Shown: positions 11,305-22,033, counted from the first letter of the stretch. The stretch is DNA of 64,000 nt from Halomonas shengliensis (GCF_900104135.1 NZ_FNIV01000002.1:464833-528832); one strand, 5' to 3'. Notes: generated by a model not told the origin, from the letters alone. Numbers and translations are program-made.

Positions 11305-11333
11305 CATCGGGCCCGGCGGTACCGGGCCCGATG
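11305..11333. terminator. Strong inverted repeat after finR
   Basis: CATCGGGCCCGG and its exact complement, separated by five bases, lie between the converging finR and host-attachment genes. There is no T-run, so termination could need Rho or the stem may simply protect RNA ends. Confidence 0.5.
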
Positions 11334-11354
11334 GGTGCCAGGCAGGCCTGGCGG

Positions 11355-11783
11355 TCAGCGCATATCGCTGACCGCCTCCTGGATCTCCTCGAGGCTCGCC
11401 TTGGTGAGGTCCTTGGTCAGGGAGTGGATCACCAGCTTCGCGGTGGGGCCGTCGAGCTTGTCGCGCAGCTGGCCGAGGAAGCGTGCCGGCGCCACCAGGA
11501 TCAGCTTCTCCATGCTGTTGTCGGTGCGCGCCCGGTAGAGGCGCTCGGCCACCTCCTTGGCGAACACCTGCTCCTCGTGGGCCCGCGCCGTGCTCTCGCC
11601 GCCGGCCGAGCGCGCCGAGGTCGCGGTCGACTCGTGCACGTCGGCCCCGCGATCCGTCACCAGGTCGCCCTCGTGCAGCCGGCTCGCCGCGTGCACCAGG
11701 CTGTCCTGCTCGACCAGCTTGAGCGCGTCGCGGGTGAAGATCCTCGCCCGCGCCGCATCCGCCACCACGATATAGGTTGTCAT
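11355..11783 (-). CDS. Host attachment family protein (Hat-like, baeRF-related)
   Basis: A 142-residue protein starting MTTYIVVADAARARIF, the usual opening of the host-attachment family, a release-factor-like (eRF1/Pelota-type) fold first noted in Agrobacterium and Acidithiobacillus. The central part has HEEQVFAKEVAERLYRARTDNSMEKLILVAPARFLGQLRDKL, and the C-terminal part HSLTKDLTKASLEEIQEAV is also typical. The ATG at 11783 follows GAGGAG; the frame upstream to 11852 lacks a ribosome site. The function is not established. It stands alone, convergent to finR and divergent from a small membrane protein gene. Confidence 0.8.
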   Translation of the reverse strand: MTTYIVVADAARARIFTRDALKLVEQDSLVHAASRLHEGDLVTDRGADVHESTATSARSAGGESTARAHEEQVFAKEVAERLYRARTDNSMEKLILVAPARFLGQLRDKLDGPTAKLVIHSLTKDLTKASLEEIQEAVSDMR

Positions 11784-11990
11784 AGCCACTCCTCGATACC
11801 GGTGGGTCGACGGCCGACGCCGCGCCGGCCGCCTCTGGATCAACCATGGCAAGCACCATGACGGCGGTCAACCACCCGATGCGGGCACACGGCAGGAACT
11901 GCAGCCTGGGCGCAACTGGGGTAGCATTCGGGTAAGCCGGCAGGGAGGTCGGCCGTCTCATCACCACGATGTGCCTCCGGGAGGACCCCG

Positions 11991-12473
11991 ATGCGTCAGT
12001 TCCTGTTTCCCCGCCGCCCCCTCGCCCGCGGCACCCTGCTCACCTGCCACCTGCTGCTGCAGCTCGGCCTCGCCGCCGGCGCGGCGCTGTGGCTCGCCCC
12101 GCGCACCCCCTGGCTCTCCGCCACGACCTGGCAGGCGGCCTGGCCCGACGTGGCGCTGGGGGTGGGCCTCTGGTTGCTGGCGGCGGTGGTGCTGCGGCTG
12201 GTCGCCGAGCTGTGGCTGCTGCCCCACCACCTTGCCGGCCAGCTCGGCGCCGGGCCGGTGATCACCCGCTCCTGGGAGCGACGCCCCGCCGTGCACGACC
12301 GCGAGGCCGCCTGGACCAGCGAGGCACGCCCGCTGGACGGCGAGGACGAGGTGGTCGGCCGCGCCCGGGTGACCCGCCCCGCCGAGCCGCTGCGTCAGCG
12401 TGGCCGGGAGCCCTCGCTGGACCTGGCAGCTCACGCTGGCGAGGCAGCGGCACCCCGCGACCCACGCCTCTAG
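11991..12473 (+). CDS. Hypothetical membrane protein with two N-terminal membrane segments
   Basis: A 160-residue protein that I do not recognise. Residues 15-35 (GTLLTCHLLLQLGLAAGAAL) and 54-78 (VALGVGLWLLAAVVLRLVAELWLL) are likely membrane helices. The C-terminal half is hydrophilic and begins with an RSWERRPAVHDREAAW stretch; it is probably cytoplasmic and disordered. GGGAGG precedes the ATG. Codon use has the strong third-position GC of its neighbours, so it is likely native and real. It converges on the VanZ-like gene. No function can be proposed. Confidence 0.65.
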   Translation: MRQFLFPRRPLARGTLLTCHLLLQLGLAAGAALWLAPRTPWLSATTWQAAWPDVALGVGLWLLAAVVLRLVAELWLLPHHLAGQLGAGPVITRSWERRPAVHDREAAWTSEARPLDGEDEVVGRARVTRPAEPLRQRGREPSLDLAAHAGEAAAPRDPRL

Positions 12474-12498
12474 CGTCGAGCCGCCGGTTCCGAAGCCG

Positions 12499-12897
12499 CT
12501 AGCTCCGAAGGACCTGGGCGCCGAAGAGGAGACGACGCAGGCCGGCCAGCAGCAGCACGGCGGCCCCGGCGCCGAGGGCGTTGGCCAGGATATCGGCCCA
12601 GTCGCCGCCGCTGCGTCCCGGCACCGGCAGCTGGGCGAACTCGATGACGCCGCCGTAACCGGCGGCGAGCAGCAGGGCCAGCGGCGGGCGCACGCCGGCC
12701 AGGCCGATCAGGCCGGCGAGGCCGGCATAGCCCACGAAGTGGCTGAGCTTGTCCCAGGGCAGGCGGCTGGGCATCTCCTCCCCCGGGGTCAGGCTGCCCA
12801 GGGCGATGACCAGCGCCGCCACGACGGCCAGCGCCGCCCACAGGCGGCGCCGGTCGTGCAGGCGGCGAAGGCCCCCTCGCCAGCCCCCTTCAGCCAT
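12499..12897 (-). CDS. VanZ-like family membrane protein
   Basis: A 132-residue VanZ-like protein with about four membrane helices and the family motif [18 protein letters not shown] near residues 47-64, then [32 protein letters not shown]. The acidic and histidine residues of DKLSHF and E-Q in the second motif are conserved across VanZ-like proteins, whose role is poorly known outside the teicoplanin-resistance VanZ. Its start overlaps the hemE stop by eight bases, so it is probably translated from the hemE transcript. There is no reason to link it to antibiotic resistance here. Confidence 0.85.
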   Translation of the reverse strand: MAEGGWRGGLRRLHDRRRLWAALAVVAALVIALGSLTPGEEMPSRLPWDKLSHFVGYAGLAGLIGLAGVRPPLALLLAAGYGGVIEFAQLPVPGRSGGDWADILANALGAGAAVLLLAGLRRLLFGAQVLRS

Positions 12898-13966
12898 GGG
12901 GGATGCTGCGGTGGTAGGCGGGGCTCAGGTCGTGCAGCGCCTCCATGAAGGCGGTGACCCGGTCGGGGTCGGTGAACTGGCTGATGCCGTGGCCCAGGTT
13001 GAAGACGTGGCCCGGCCCCTCGCCGTAGCTCTCCAGGATGCGTGCCACCTCTGCGCGGATCGCCTCGGGGCGGGCGAACAGCACGTTGGGGTCGAGGTTG
13101 CCCTGCAGCGCCACCTTGTGGCCCACCCGGGCACGCGCGTAGGCGAGCTCGGTGGTCCAGTCCAGGCCCACGGCGTCGGACCCGGCCAGGGCGATGTCCT
13201 CGAGCCACTGGCCACCGTTCTTGGTGAACAGGATCACCGGCACGCGGCGCCCCTCGTGCTCGCGGATCAGGCCGGCGACGATCTGCTCCATGTAGCGCAG
13301 CGAGAACTCCAGGTAGGCCGGCGTGGAGAGCGCCCCGCCCCAGGTGTCGAAGATCTGCACCGCCTGGGCGCCGGCGCGGATCTGGGCATTGAGGTAGTCG
13401 GTCACCGCCGTGGCCAGGGTGTCGAGCAGGTCATGCATCACGCTGGGCGTGTCGTAGAGCATGGTCTTGACGTGGCGGAAGTCCTTGCTGGAGCTGCCCT
13501 CCACCATGTAGGTGGCGAGCGTCCAGGGGCTGCCGGAGAAGCCGATCAGCGGCACCCGGCCGTTGAGCTCACGGCGGATGGTGGAGACCGCGCGCATCAC
13601 GTAGTCGAGGTCGCGCTCGGCGTCGGGGGCAGTCAGCGCCGCCACCTCCTCGGCGGTGCGCACCGGCTTGCGGAACTTGGGCCCCTCGCCGGTCTCGAAG
13701 TAGAGCCCCAGCCCCATGGCGTCGGGGATGGTGAGGATATCCGAGAACAGGATCGCGGCGTCCAGCGGATAGCGCTCCAGCGGCTGCAGCGTCACCTCGC
13801 AGGCCAGGTCATGGTTGCGACACAGGTCCATGAAGTTGCCGGCCTCGGCGCGGGTGGCGCGGTACTCCGGCAGGTAGCGTCCGGCCTGGCGCATCATCCA
13901 CACCGGGGTGCGGTCCACCGGCTGGCGCGCCAGGGCGCGCAGAAAACGATCGTTCTTGAGTTCCAT
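12890..13966 (-). CDS. hemE: Uroporphyrinogen decarboxylase
   Basis: HemE removes four carboxyl groups from uroporphyrinogen III to make coproporphyrinogen III in heme synthesis; it is a cytoplasmic dimer with no cofactor. The 358-residue protein has the substrate-binding [16 protein letters not shown] near residue 25, [32 protein letters not shown] and the C-terminal [14 protein letters not shown] chose the ATG at 13966 ([12 protein letters not shown]) because it lines up with the E. coli start; an upstream ATG at 13999 is possible but neither has a strong ribosome site. It is divergent from ribA. Confidence 0.96.
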   Translation of the reverse strand: MELKNDRFLRALARQPVDRTPVWMMRQAGRYLPEYRATRAEAGNFMDLCRNHDLACEVTLQPLERYPLDAAILFSDILTIPDAMGLGLYFETGEGPKFRKPVRTAEEVAALTAPDAERDLDYVMRAVSTIRRELNGRVPLIGFSGSPWTLATYMVEGSSSKDFRHVKTMLYDTPSVMHDLLDTLATAVTDYLNAQIRAGAQAVQIFDTWGGALSTPAYLEFSLRYMEQIVAGLIREHEGRRVPVILFTKNGGQWLEDIALAGSDAVGLDWTTELAYARARVGHKVALQGNLDPNVLFARPEAIRAEVARILESYGEGPGHVFNLGHGISQFTDPDRVTAFMEALHDLSPAYHRSIPHG

Positions 13967-14109
13967 GCGGCGGTCATCCACGGGAAATGTGCCCGGCATT
14001 GTACCCGATCAGGACGGCCGGCGGCTGCGCCCGTGAGCCGCCGGCGGCTTCCTGCTAGAATGGCGGCCCACCCTGCGGCACCGCCCGCGGCCTGCTACCG
14101 AGGTACCCC

Positions 14110-14745
14110 GTGACGATTCGCTTCATCGCCGCCTCCCGACTGCCCACTCCCTGGGCCACCTTCACCATGCACGGCTTCGAGGACGAGGCCACCGGCAAGG
14201 ACCATATCGCCCTGACCCTGGGCGACGTGGCCGACGGCGAGCCGGTGCTGGGGCGGGTGCATTCGGAGTGTCTGACCGGCGACGCCCTCTTCTCGATGCG
14301 CTGCGACTGCGGCTACCAGCTGCAGGAGGCGCTCAAGCGCATCGCCGAGGAGGGGCGCGGGGTGCTGCTCTACCTGCGCCAGGAGGGGCGCGGCATCGGC
14401 CTGCTCAACAAGATCCGCGCCTATCACCTGCAGGACCAGGGCGCCGACACCGTGGAGGCCAACGAACGGCTGGGCTTCGCCGCCGACCTGCGCCGCTACG
14501 ACCTCTGCGTGCCGATGCTCGAGCACCTGGGCATCGCCGCACTGCGCCTGATGACCAACAACCCGCGCAAGGTCGACGCCCTGACCCAGGCCGGCGTCAC
14601 GGTCGTGGAACGGGTGCCGCTGACCACCGGCCTCAACCCCCACAACGAGCAGTATCTCTCCACCAAGGCGGGCAAGCTCGGCCACATGATGGCGCTGGGC
14701 GACTTCACCCAGGCCAGCGACGTGGACATCGAGCGCAAGGAGTGA
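14110..14745 (+). CDS. ribA: GTP cyclohydrolase II
   Basis: RibA opens the GTP imidazole ring, the first step of riboflavin synthesis, using zinc. This 211-residue protein is the single-domain form without a fused RibB. The zinc ligands are seen in HSECLTGD and MRCDCGYQL, followed by [19 protein letters not shown] and the C-terminal [10 protein letters not shown]. The start is a GTG at 14110, which agrees with the usual N-terminus; a TAGAAT at 14056-14061 could be its -10 box. The last ten codons are charged. It converges on djlA with one base between the stops. Confidence 0.96.
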   Translation: MTIRFIAASRLPTPWATFTMHGFEDEATGKDHIALTLGDVADGEPVLGRVHSECLTGDALFSMRCDCGYQLQEALKRIAEEGRGVLLYLRQEGRGIGLLNKIRAYHLQDQGADTVEANERLGFAADLRRYDLCVPMLEHLGIAALRLMTNNPRKVDALTQAGVTVVERVPLTTGLNPHNEQYLSTKAGKLGHMMALGDFTQASDVDIERKE

Positions 14746-14746
14746 C

Positions 14747-15514
14747 TCAGGCCGCCCGTGCCTTGCGGATGCGCTCGTAGGCGTTGCCGATCTCGCTGGT
14801 ACGCTCCCGGGCGACCTCGCGCATGCTCTCGGGCAGCCCCTTGGCGGCCAGCTTGTCGGGGTGGTTCTGGCTCATCAGCCGTCGGTAGGCGCGCTTGACC
14901 TCGGCATCGCTGGCGTCCTGCTCGACCCCCAGCACCCGATAGGCATCGGCCAGGGAGAGCCCCCCGGAGGCACCCCCCGCAGCCTGCCCGGCGCCGCCGT
15001 GCAGCATCGCCTCGACCTGGGCGATCTCCGCCTCGGAGCAGCCCAGGCCGCGTACCACCCGCATCAGCATCTCGCGCTCGGCGGGATGCAGCTGGCCGTC
15101 GGCGGCGATCGCCGCCAGCTGCACCTGCAGGAAGACCTGGCGCAGGGCGGGCTGGGGCCCCAGCAGCGGGCGCAGCCTGGCCAGCTCCGCGTCCAGGTCG
15201 AAGTCCGGCGCCTTGCCCCGGTTGAAGTCGGCGCGGGCCTGGGCGCGCTGGGCCTCGTTGAGGCGCAGGCGGTCCCACAGCACGCGCGAGGCGGCAAGCT
15301 CGTCCTCGCTGACCCGGCCATCCGCCTTGCACAGGCAGCCCATCACCGCGAAGGTCGATTCAAGGAACTGCGCCTGGGAGGCGGCCAGCTTGCCCACCAG
15401 GCTGCGACGCAGGCGGGTGACCAGCCAGTAGCCGAGCCCGCCGCCGACGAGCCCGCCCAGGGGCCCGCCGATCAGCCAGCCGAGTCCCGCCCCGATCAGC
15501 ACCACGATCCACAT
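14747..15514 (-). CDS. djlA: DjlA-type membrane-anchored J-domain co-chaperone
   Basis: A 255-residue protein with three parts: an N-terminal glycine-rich membrane anchor ([20 protein letters not shown]...), a TerB-like helical domain (residues 45-165, FAVMGCLCKADGRVSEDELAASRVLWDRL), and a C-terminal J domain (residues 185-250) with the HPD motif in SQNHPDKL. DjlA stimulates DnaK ATPase at the inner membrane. Its ATG overlaps the dxs stop in TGATG, so it is the last gene of xseB-ispA-dxs-djlA and is translationally coupled to dxs. The longer frame upstream is an artefact of high GC. Confidence 0.92.
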   Translation of the reverse strand: MWIVVLIGAGLGWLIGGPLGGLVGGGLGYWLVTRLRRSLVGKLAASQAQFLESTFAVMGCLCKADGRVSEDELAASRVLWDRLRLNEAQRAQARADFNRGKAPDFDLDAELARLRPLLGPQPALRQVFLQVQLAAIAADGQLHPAEREMLMRVVRGLGCSEAEIAQVEAMLHGGAGQAAGGASGGLSLADAYRVLGVEQDASDAEVKRAYRRLMSQNHPDKLAAKGLPESMREVARERTSEIGNAYERIRKARAA

Positions 15515-17466
15515 CAGCGCGTCTCCTCCGCCGCGGCGTCGCCGACCAGGCGCCAACGGATGGCGGCCTCGATGCCGTCGGCGTCCAGGCCGCACTCCGC
15601 CAGCAGCTCGGCGGGCTTGCCGTGCTCGACGAAGGCGTCGGGCAGGCCCAGGTGGAGCAGCGGCGCGGTCACGCCCTCGGCGGCCAGCAGCTCACCCACC
15701 GCGCCGCCGGCACCGCCGGCCACCACGTTCTCCTCCAGGGTCACCAGCAGATCGTGGTCGGCGGCGGCGGCCAGCACGGCGTCGCGATCCAGGGGCTTTA
15801 CAGAGCGCATGTTGAGGTGACTGGCGTCGAGCCGCTCCGCCACCTCGGCCGCCGGCGTGTTGAGGCTGCCGAAGGCGAGCAGGGCGATGCGCCGTCCGGC
15901 CCGGGCGCCGCTTTCGCGGCGCGGCTCGGCCTTGCCGATGGGCAGCGGCTCGAGGTGGGCGGGGATCTCGGCCCCGGGGCCGGTGCCGCGCGGGTAGCGC
16001 ACCGCGGCGGGACCGGGGTGGTGGTAGGCGGCGCTGAGCATGGCGCGACACTCCGCCTCGTCGGCGGGCGCCAGCACCACCAGGCCGGGCACGCAGCGCA
16101 GGTAGCTGAGGTCCAGGGCGCCGTGGTGGGTGGGGCCATCCTCGCCCACCAGGCCGGCACGGTCGATGGCGAAGGTGACGTCGAGCTCCTGCACCGCCAC
16201 GTCGTGGATCAGCTGGTCGTAGCCGCGCTGCAGGAAGGTGGAGTAGATCGCCACCACAGGCTTCATGGCCTCGCAGGCCATGCCCGCGGCCAGGGTCACC
16301 GCGTGCTGCTCGGCGATCGCCACGTCGAAGTAGCGCTCCGGGTACTGCTGCGAGAAGCGCACCAGGTCGGAGCCCTCGCGCATCGCCGGGGTGATGCCGA
16401 TCAGGCGCGCGTCGGCGGCGGCCATGTCGCACAGCCAGTCGCCGAAGACGTTGCAGTACTTCTTCTTCGGCGCGGCGGGCGGCTTCTCCGGCGGGGGAGC
16501 AGGCCTGAGCGGCGGCGGAGTCTCGCCGTTCTTCTCCAGCTTGGTGATGGCGTGGTAGCCGATGGGGTCCGCCTCGGCGGGCAGGAAGCCCTTGCCCTTG
16601 CAGGTCTTGACGTGGAGGAACTGCGGCCCCTCCAGGTCACGCATGTTGCGCAGGGTCTGCAGCAGCAGCGGCAGGTCATGGCCATCGATGGGGCCGATGT
16701 AGTTGAAGCCCATCTCCTCGAAGAGGGTGGCCGGGCTGACCATGCCCTTCATGTGCTCCTCGGTGCGCCGCGCCAGTTCCAGCGCCCCCGGCAGGTGCGA
16801 GAGCACCTTCTTGCCGCCCTCGCGCATGGTGGTATAGGGCTTGCTGGTCAGGATCCGCGCCAGGTAGCTGGCGATGCCGCCGACGTTCTCGGAGATCGAC
16901 ATCTCGTTGTCGTTGAGCACCACCAGCAGATTAGCGTCGACGTGGCCGGCGTGGGCCAGGGCCTCGAAGGCCATGCCCGCGGTCAGGGCGCCATCGCCGA
17001 TCACCGCGCAGACGCGGCGCCGCTCGCCGCGGCTGCGGGCGGCCAGCGCCATGCCCAACGCCGCCGAGATGGAGGTGCTGGAGTGGCCGACTCCGAAGGT
17101 GTCGTACGCCGACTCGGCGCGCCGCGGGAAGGCGGCCAGGCCGCCGTAGTGGCGGATGTTGGGCATCGCCTCGCGGCGCCCGGTGAGGATCTTGTGGGGA
17201 TAGGCCTGGTGGCCCACGTCCCATACCAGGCGATCGTGGGGCGTCTCCAACGCCTGGTGCAGGGCCACGGTGAGCTCGACGACGCCGAGGCCGGCCCCGA
17301 AGTGCCCCCCGGAGACGCCCACGCTGTAGAGCAGGTAGGCGCGCAGCTCGTCGGCCACCTGCGCCAGCTGCGTGGTGGACATGGCGCGCAGCGCGGCCGG
17401 GGTGTCCAGAGTGTCGAGCAGCGGCGTGGCCGGACGCTCGACGGGAATGTCATCGAACAGCTTCAT
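15514..17466 (-). CDS. dxs: 1-Deoxy-D-xylulose-5-phosphate synthase
   Basis: Dxs joins pyruvate and glyceraldehyde-3-phosphate to start the MEP isoprenoid pathway, using thiamine diphosphate. The 650-residue protein has the early [16 protein letters not shown] and [16 protein letters not shown], the cofactor motif [14 protein letters not shown]...LNDNEMSIS, and the catalytic glutamate in [18 protein letters not shown]. An insertion of prolines and lysines near residues 320-340 ([20 protein letters not shown]) is a linker. I chose the ATG at 17466; the frame opens with a GTG at 17493 inside ispA, also possible. It follows ispA by 16 bases. Confidence 0.96.
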   Translation of the reverse strand: MKLFDDIPVERPATPLLDTLDTPAALRAMSTTQLAQVADELRAYLLYSVGVSGGHFGAGLGVVELTVALHQALETPHDRLVWDVGHQAYPHKILTGRREAMPNIRHYGGLAAFPRRAESAYDTFGVGHSSTSISAALGMALAARSRGERRRVCAVIGDGALTAGMAFEALAHAGHVDANLLVVLNDNEMSISENVGGIASYLARILTSKPYTTMREGGKKVLSHLPGALELARRTEEHMKGMVSPATLFEEMGFNYIGPIDGHDLPLLLQTLRNMRDLEGPQFLHVKTCKGKGFLPAEADPIGYHAITKLEKNGETPPPLRPAPPPEKPPAAPKKKYCNVFGDWLCDMAAADARLIGITPAMREGSDLVRFSQQYPERYFDVAIAEQHAVTLAAGMACEAMKPVVAIYSTFLQRGYDQLIHDVAVQELDVTFAIDRAGLVGEDGPTHHGALDLSYLRCVPGLVVLAPADEAECRAMLSAAYHHPGPAAVRYPRGTGPGAEIPAHLEPLPIGKAEPRRESGARAGRRIALLAFGSLNTPAAEVAERLDASHLNMRSVKPLDRDAVLAAAADHDLLVTLEENVVAGGAGGAVGELLAAEGVTAPLLHLGLPDAFVEHGKPAELLAECGLDADGIEAAIRWRLVGDAAAEETR

Positions 17467-17482
17467 GAGGGCATCTGTCGTG

Positions 17483-18367
17483 TCAGTGGTCACGCTCGAT
17501 CATGTATCGGGCCAGCGCCGCCAGCGGCTGCCCGGCTTCACCCAGCGGCGCCAGGGCGGCGACGGCCTCCTCCACCAGTCCGGCGGCCCGCTGCCTGGCG
17601 CCCGCCAGCCCCAGCAGGGATGGGTAGGTGGGCTTGTCGCGGGCGGCGTCGGCCCCCGAGGCCTTGCCCAGGGTGGCGGTATCCCCGATCACGTCGAGCA
17701 CGTCGTCATGGATCTGGAAGGCCAGGCCGATGGCCCGGGCATAGGCCTCCAGGGCCGCCAGCCGCGGGTCCTCCTCGGCCACCGCGGCCAGCCCGCCGAG
17801 GCGCACCGCGGCACGGATCAGCGCCCCGGTCTTGTGGGCATGCATGGTGGCCAGCGCCTCGACGTCGGGATGGCCACCCACGGCGGCGAGGTCCAGCGCC
17901 TGGCCGGCCACCATGCCGTCGCGCCCCGCCGCCTCGGCCAGGGTGACGATCATCGCCGCCAGGCGCGGATGGGCGCTGGCGGCGATCACCTCGAAGGCCA
18001 GCGACTGCAGGGCGTCGCCGGCCAGTATCGCGGTGGCCTCGTCATAGGCGCGGTGCACGGTAGGCTGGCCGCGGCGCAGGTCGTCGTCGTCCATGGCCGG
18101 CAGGTCATCGTGGACCAGCGAGTAGGCGTGGATCAGCTCGATGGCCACGGCCGGCGCGTCGAGGTGGGCATCGTCGGCCCCCAGGGCGCGACCGGCGGCA
18201 TACACCAGCAGCGGGCGCAGGCGCTTGCCGCCCACCAGCACGCCGTGGCGCATGGCGGCCTCGAGGCGCGGCGCGGGGGCCTCGCGCGCGCCGAACAGTG
18301 CCTCCAGGCGGGCATCGGCGCGGGCGCGATCCGCGGCCAGGGCGGCCGCCAGGGCGTCAGCGTTCAC
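17483..18367 (-). CDS. ispA: (2E,6E)-Farnesyl diphosphate synthase
   Basis: IspA condenses isopentenyl diphosphate with dimethylallyl and geranyl diphosphate. The protein (about 294 residues) has both aspartate-rich motifs, [17 protein letters not shown] near residue 85 and [13 protein letters not shown] near residue 220, plus [10 protein letters not shown] near the N-terminus. Two GTG codons compete for the start: 18373 directly abuts the GGGAGG ribosome site, whereas 18367 has six bases of spacing, so I prefer the latter. Either way it overlaps the end of xseB, so translation is coupled. Gene order xseB-ispA-dxs is the classic gammaproteobacterial one. Confidence 0.95.
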   Translation of the reverse strand: MNADALAAALAADRARADARLEALFGAREAPAPRLEAAMRHGVLVGGKRLRPLLVYAAGRALGADDAHLDAPAVAIELIHAYSLVHDDLPAMDDDDLRRGQPTVHRAYDEATAILAGDALQSLAFEVIAASAHPRLAAMIVTLAEAAGRDGMVAGQALDLAAVGGHPDVEALATMHAHKTGALIRAAVRLGGLAAVAEEDPRLAALEAYARAIGLAFQIHDDVLDVIGDTATLGKASGADAARDKPTYPSLLGLAGARQRAAGLVEEAVAALAPLGEAGQPLAALARYMIERDH

Positions 18368-18647
18368 CGTCACCCTCCCTCGGCGGCGCGAAGGGCTCGA
18401 GCTCGATGCCGCCCTCGGCGCCCCCGGTCAGGGTACGCACCTTGAGTTCCGCCTCGTCGAGGCGCCGCTGGGCATCGCGGGTCAGCCTGACCCCCTCCTC
18501 GAAGGCGGCCAGCGACGCCTCCAGCGACAGCTCGCCGGACTCCAGCCGCGCCACCAGGCCCTCGAGCCGCTCGACGGTGGCGGCGAAGTCCCGCGGCGCG
18601 GCCTCGTCGGCCGAGGCCGACCGGGACCGCTCGTTGCGCTCTGCCAT
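18357..18647 (-). CDS. xseB: Exodeoxyribonuclease VII small subunit
   Basis: XseB is the small helical subunit of exonuclease VII, which degrades single-stranded DNA. The 96-residue protein has the signature FAATVERLEGLVARLESGELSLEASLAAFEEGVRLTRDAQRRLDEAELKV. The acidic tail ([17 protein letters not shown]) overlaps the ispA start. The frame begins at a GTG at 18659; I use the ATG at 18647, although both have only weak ribosome sites. The large subunit xseA is not in the window, which is normal. It is the first gene of the isoprenoid operon. Confidence 0.92.
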   Translation of the reverse strand: MAERNERSRSASADEAAPRDFAATVERLEGLVARLESGELSLEASLAAFEEGVRLTRDAQRRLDEAELKVRTLTGGAEGGIELEPFAPPREGDGER

Positions 18648-18890
18648 GCTGCGTCTCACCGCCCCCTGATCGTCATGGAAAGGTCATGCAAAGGGCGACA
18701 GTATACACGCTCCCCCCCGGGGGTCGTCTGCCCCGTCGGTCAGGCCCTGTGGCGGCATCAACTTGCACCCGGCTCATGGGAGCAGCGCAGCATTTTCATC
18801 CTTATTCATCCGGCCCCTGTGCTAAGATAGCGCCCTCTCACCTGTTCATGACACTGCATGCGGCACGCGCCGGAAGGGGTTGATTCGACC

Positions 18891-20141
18891 ATGGCCAAGA
18901 CGTCCCTGGACAAGAGCAAGATCAAGATCCTGCTGCTCGAGGGCATCCACCAGACCGCGGTGGACAATCTGCGCAACGCCGGGTACTCGAACATCGAGCA
19001 CCTGCCCACCTCGCTGGATGAAGCCGCGCTGATCGAGAAGATCCGCGACGTCCACTTCATCGGCATCCGCTCGCGCACCCAGCTCACCGAGCGCGTCTTC
19101 GCCGCCGCCGAGAAACTGGTGGCCGTGGGCTGCTTCTGCATCGGCACCAACCAGGTCGACCTCGACGCCGCCCTCGCCCGCGGCATCCCGGTGTTCAACG
19201 CCCCCTACTCCAACACCCGCTCGGTGGCCGAGCTGGTGCTGGCCGAGGCGATCATGCTGCTGCGCGGCATCCCCGAGAAGAACGCCCGCGCCCACCAGGG
19301 CGGCTGGCTGAAGAGCGCCAAGAACTCCCACGAGGCGCGCGGCAAGACCCTGGGGATCGTCGGCTACGGCAGCATCGGCTCGCAGCTCTCGGTACTGGCC
19401 GAGTCACTGGGCTTCGACGTCATCTACTACGACGTGATTGCCAAGCTGGGCATGGGCAACGCCCGCCAGGTGGGCAGCCTCGACGAGCTGCTGGGCAAGG
19501 CGGACGTGGTCAGCCTGCATGTGCCGGAGCTCCCCTCCACCCGCTGGATGATCGGCGCCGAACAGATCGCGCGCATGAAGCCGGGCGCCATCCTGATCAA
19601 TGCCTCCCGTGGCAGCGTGGTGGTGATCGAACCCCTGGCCGAGGCGATCCGCGAGGGGCGCCTCAACGGTGCCGCGGTGGACGTCTTCCCGGTGGAGCCC
19701 AAAGGCAACGACGAGGAGTTCGAGAGCCCGCTGCGCGGCCTGGAGAACGTCATCCTCACCCCGCACATCGGCGGCTCGACCCTGGAGGCCCAGGAGAACA
19801 TCGGCATCGAGGTCTCCGAGAAGCTCGCCACCTACTCCGACAACGGCACCACCGTCACCTCGGTCAACTTCCCCGAGGTGGCGCTGCCTTCCCACCCGGG
19901 CAAGCACCGCCTGCTGCACATCCACGAGAACGTGCCGGGGGTGATGTCCGAGATCAACCGGGTACTCTCCGAGAACGGCATCAACATCGCCGGCCAGTAC
20001 CTGCAGACCAACGAGAAGGTCGGCTACGTGGTGATCGACGTCGACAAGGCCTATGGCCCCCAGGCGCTGGACGCCCTGCGCCATGTCGCCCACACCCTCA
20101 AGGTGCGGGTGCTCTACTCCGAGGGCAGCCAGGCAAACTGA
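18891..20141 (+). CDS. serA: D-3-phosphoglycerate dehydrogenase
   Basis: SerA oxidises 3-phosphoglycerate to start serine synthesis. The 416-residue protein is the short, E. coli-type form: a catalytic domain, an NAD-binding domain with GKTLGIVGYGSIGSQLSVLAESLGFDVIYYD near residue 155, the catalytic R, E and H in NASRGSVV, DVFPVEP and LTPHIGGSTLEAQ, and a C-terminal ACT domain (HRLLHIHENVPGVMSEINRVLSENGINIAGQYLQ) that binds serine for feedback control. The ATG at 18891 has AAGGGG about ten bases upstream. A TAAGAT near 18823 may be its -10 box. A hairpin follows the gene. Confidence 0.96.
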   Translation: MAKTSLDKSKIKILLLEGIHQTAVDNLRNAGYSNIEHLPTSLDEAALIEKIRDVHFIGIRSRTQLTERVFAAAEKLVAVGCFCIGTNQVDLDAALARGIPVFNAPYSNTRSVAELVLAEAIMLLRGIPEKNARAHQGGWLKSAKNSHEARGKTLGIVGYGSIGSQLSVLAESLGFDVIYYDVIAKLGMGNARQVGSLDELLGKADVVSLHVPELPSTRWMIGAEQIARMKPGAILINASRGSVVVIEPLAEAIREGRLNGAAVDVFPVEPKGNDEEFESPLRGLENVILTPHIGGSTLEAQENIGIEVSEKLATYSDNGTTVTSVNFPEVALPSHPGKHRLLHIHENVPGVMSEINRVLSENGINIAGQYLQTNEKVGYVVIDVDKAYGPQALDALRHVAHTLKVRVLYSEGSQAN

Positions 20142-20169
20142 TCGCCGCCGCTGCGGCTTCAGCCACTCC

Positions 20170-20205
20170 CGACCGCCGCGTCCCCGACGCGGCGGTCGTC
20201 GTTTC
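20170..20205 (+). terminator. Hairpin terminator after serA
   Basis: A perfect 13-bp stem (CGACCGCCGCGTC with its complement, three-base loop) lies 29 bases after the serA stop and is followed by TCGTTTC. The T-run is weak, but the stem is strong. Confidence 0.65.
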
Positions 20206-20299
20206 GGGGCCACGACAGGCGAGCTCTTCCATGGTCGCAGTGCGCCCAGGGGCCCGGCCGCGCTAGGCTGTGACATCGGCACAACAGCGAGGAGCCCCC

Positions 20300-21088
<789 letters not shown>

Positions 21089-21123
21089 GGAGGAAGGACC
21101 GCCGAGCCCCGCGAGGGTCGTAA

Positions 21124-21138
21124 TGGAAGCCATTTCCG
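21124..21138 (+). promoter_or_regulatory. IclR-like half-palindrome upstream of the iclR gene
   Basis: TGGAAGCCATTTCCG matches the IclR pattern TGGAA-N5-TTCCA at nine of ten arm positions. It lies 67 bases before the chosen start of the regulator, where autorepression is expected. An overlapping smaller dyad, AATGG-AAG-CCATT, makes the exact element uncertain. Confidence 0.4.
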
Positions 21139-21205
21139 CAGACGCGACAGGCGCGCCGCGACAGGGTATCCTGTGGCGTCGAACCAAGGCAGAAGGAGTC
21201 ACAGG

Positions 21206-22033
21206 GTGAGCGAAGTCAAGCGCAGGACGGCAGGACGCCCCGCCGGGTCCGGCAAGGCCACCGGCGGCCACAGCCAGTCGCTGGTGCGCGGCCTCAACCT
21301 GCTGGAGCGCCTGGCCGGCCACTCCGGCGGCCTGGCCCTCTCCGAGCTCGCCGAACAGGCCGACCTGGCCCCCTCGACCACCCACCGCCTGCTGCAGGCG
21401 CTGCAGAGCCAGGGCTTCGTCACCCAGGACGGCGAGCTCGGCGTCTGGAAGATCGACGTCAAGACCTTCCGCATCGGCAACAGCTTCCTGGAGGCCCGCG
21501 ACTTCGTGGGCACCAGCCGCCCCTTCCTGCGCCGCCTCACCGCCGAGACCGGCGAGACCGCCAACCTCGGCATCCGCGACGGCGGCACCGCGGTGTTCCT
21601 GGCCCAGAGCGAGTCGCCGCAGATGATGCGCATGATCACTCGCCTCGGCTCCCGGGCGCCGCTGCACGCCTCGGGCGTGGGCAAGGCACTGATGGCCTGG
21701 CTGCCCGAGGACGAGCTCGAGCGCATCCTCGCCGAGCGGGGCCTGGCGCGGGTCACCGAGAACACACTGCATACCCCAGAGTCGCTGCGCGAGGGGCTCG
21801 CCGAGATCCGCCGCCAGGGCTTCGCCTGCGACCGCGAGGAGCACGCCATCGGCCTGCACTGCGTGGCCGCCTGCATCCACGACGAGCACGGCATCCCGCT
21901 CGCCGCCATCTCGGTCTCCGGCCCGGTGGCACGCATCCCCGAGGCGCGCCTGCTGGAGCTGGGCGCGCTGGTGCGCGACACCGCCGCCGAGATCACCGCC
22001 CGGCTGGGGGGGCGCATCCCGGAGGCGTGGTAA
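21206..22033 (+). CDS. iclR: IclR-family transcriptional regulator, close to IclR itself
   Basis: A 275-residue regulator with an N-terminal winged helix (QSLVRGLNLLERLAGHSGGLALSELAEQADLAPSTTHRLLQALQSQGFV, residues 25-75) and a C-terminal effector domain (LHASGVGKALMAW..., REEHAIGLHCVAACIHDEHGIPLAAISVSGPVARI). Many stretches coincide with the E. coli glyoxylate-bypass repressor IclR as I remember it, including STTHRLL, GELG-W and the EEHA-GL-C-AACI-DEH block. The start is a GTG at 21206 with AGGAG eight bases upstream; an earlier GTG at 21173 lacks one. An IclR-like site precedes the gene and another precedes malate synthase. The symbol is likely but not proven. Confidence 0.85.
   Translation: MSEVKRRTAGRPAGSGKATGGHSQSLVRGLNLLERLAGHSGGLALSELAEQADLAPSTTHRLLQALQSQGFVTQDGELGVWKIDVKTFRIGNSFLEARDFVGTSRPFLRRLTAETGETANLGIRDGGTAVFLAQSESPQMMRMITRLGSRAPLHASGVGKALMAWLPEDELERILAERGLARVTENTLHTPESLREGLAEIRRQGFACDREEHAIGLHCVAACIHDEHGIPLAAISVSGPVARIPEARLLELGALVRDTAAEITARLGGRIPEAW

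Noticed and set aside
12499..12897. Antibiotic resistance role for the VanZ-like gene
   Set aside because: The VanZ-like family is broad and mostly unrelated to resistance, and no other van genes are present.
15622..17946. 774-codon open frame opposite dxs and ispA
   Set aside because: Shadow of two well-defined genes on the other strand; low-complexity sequence without recognisable domains.
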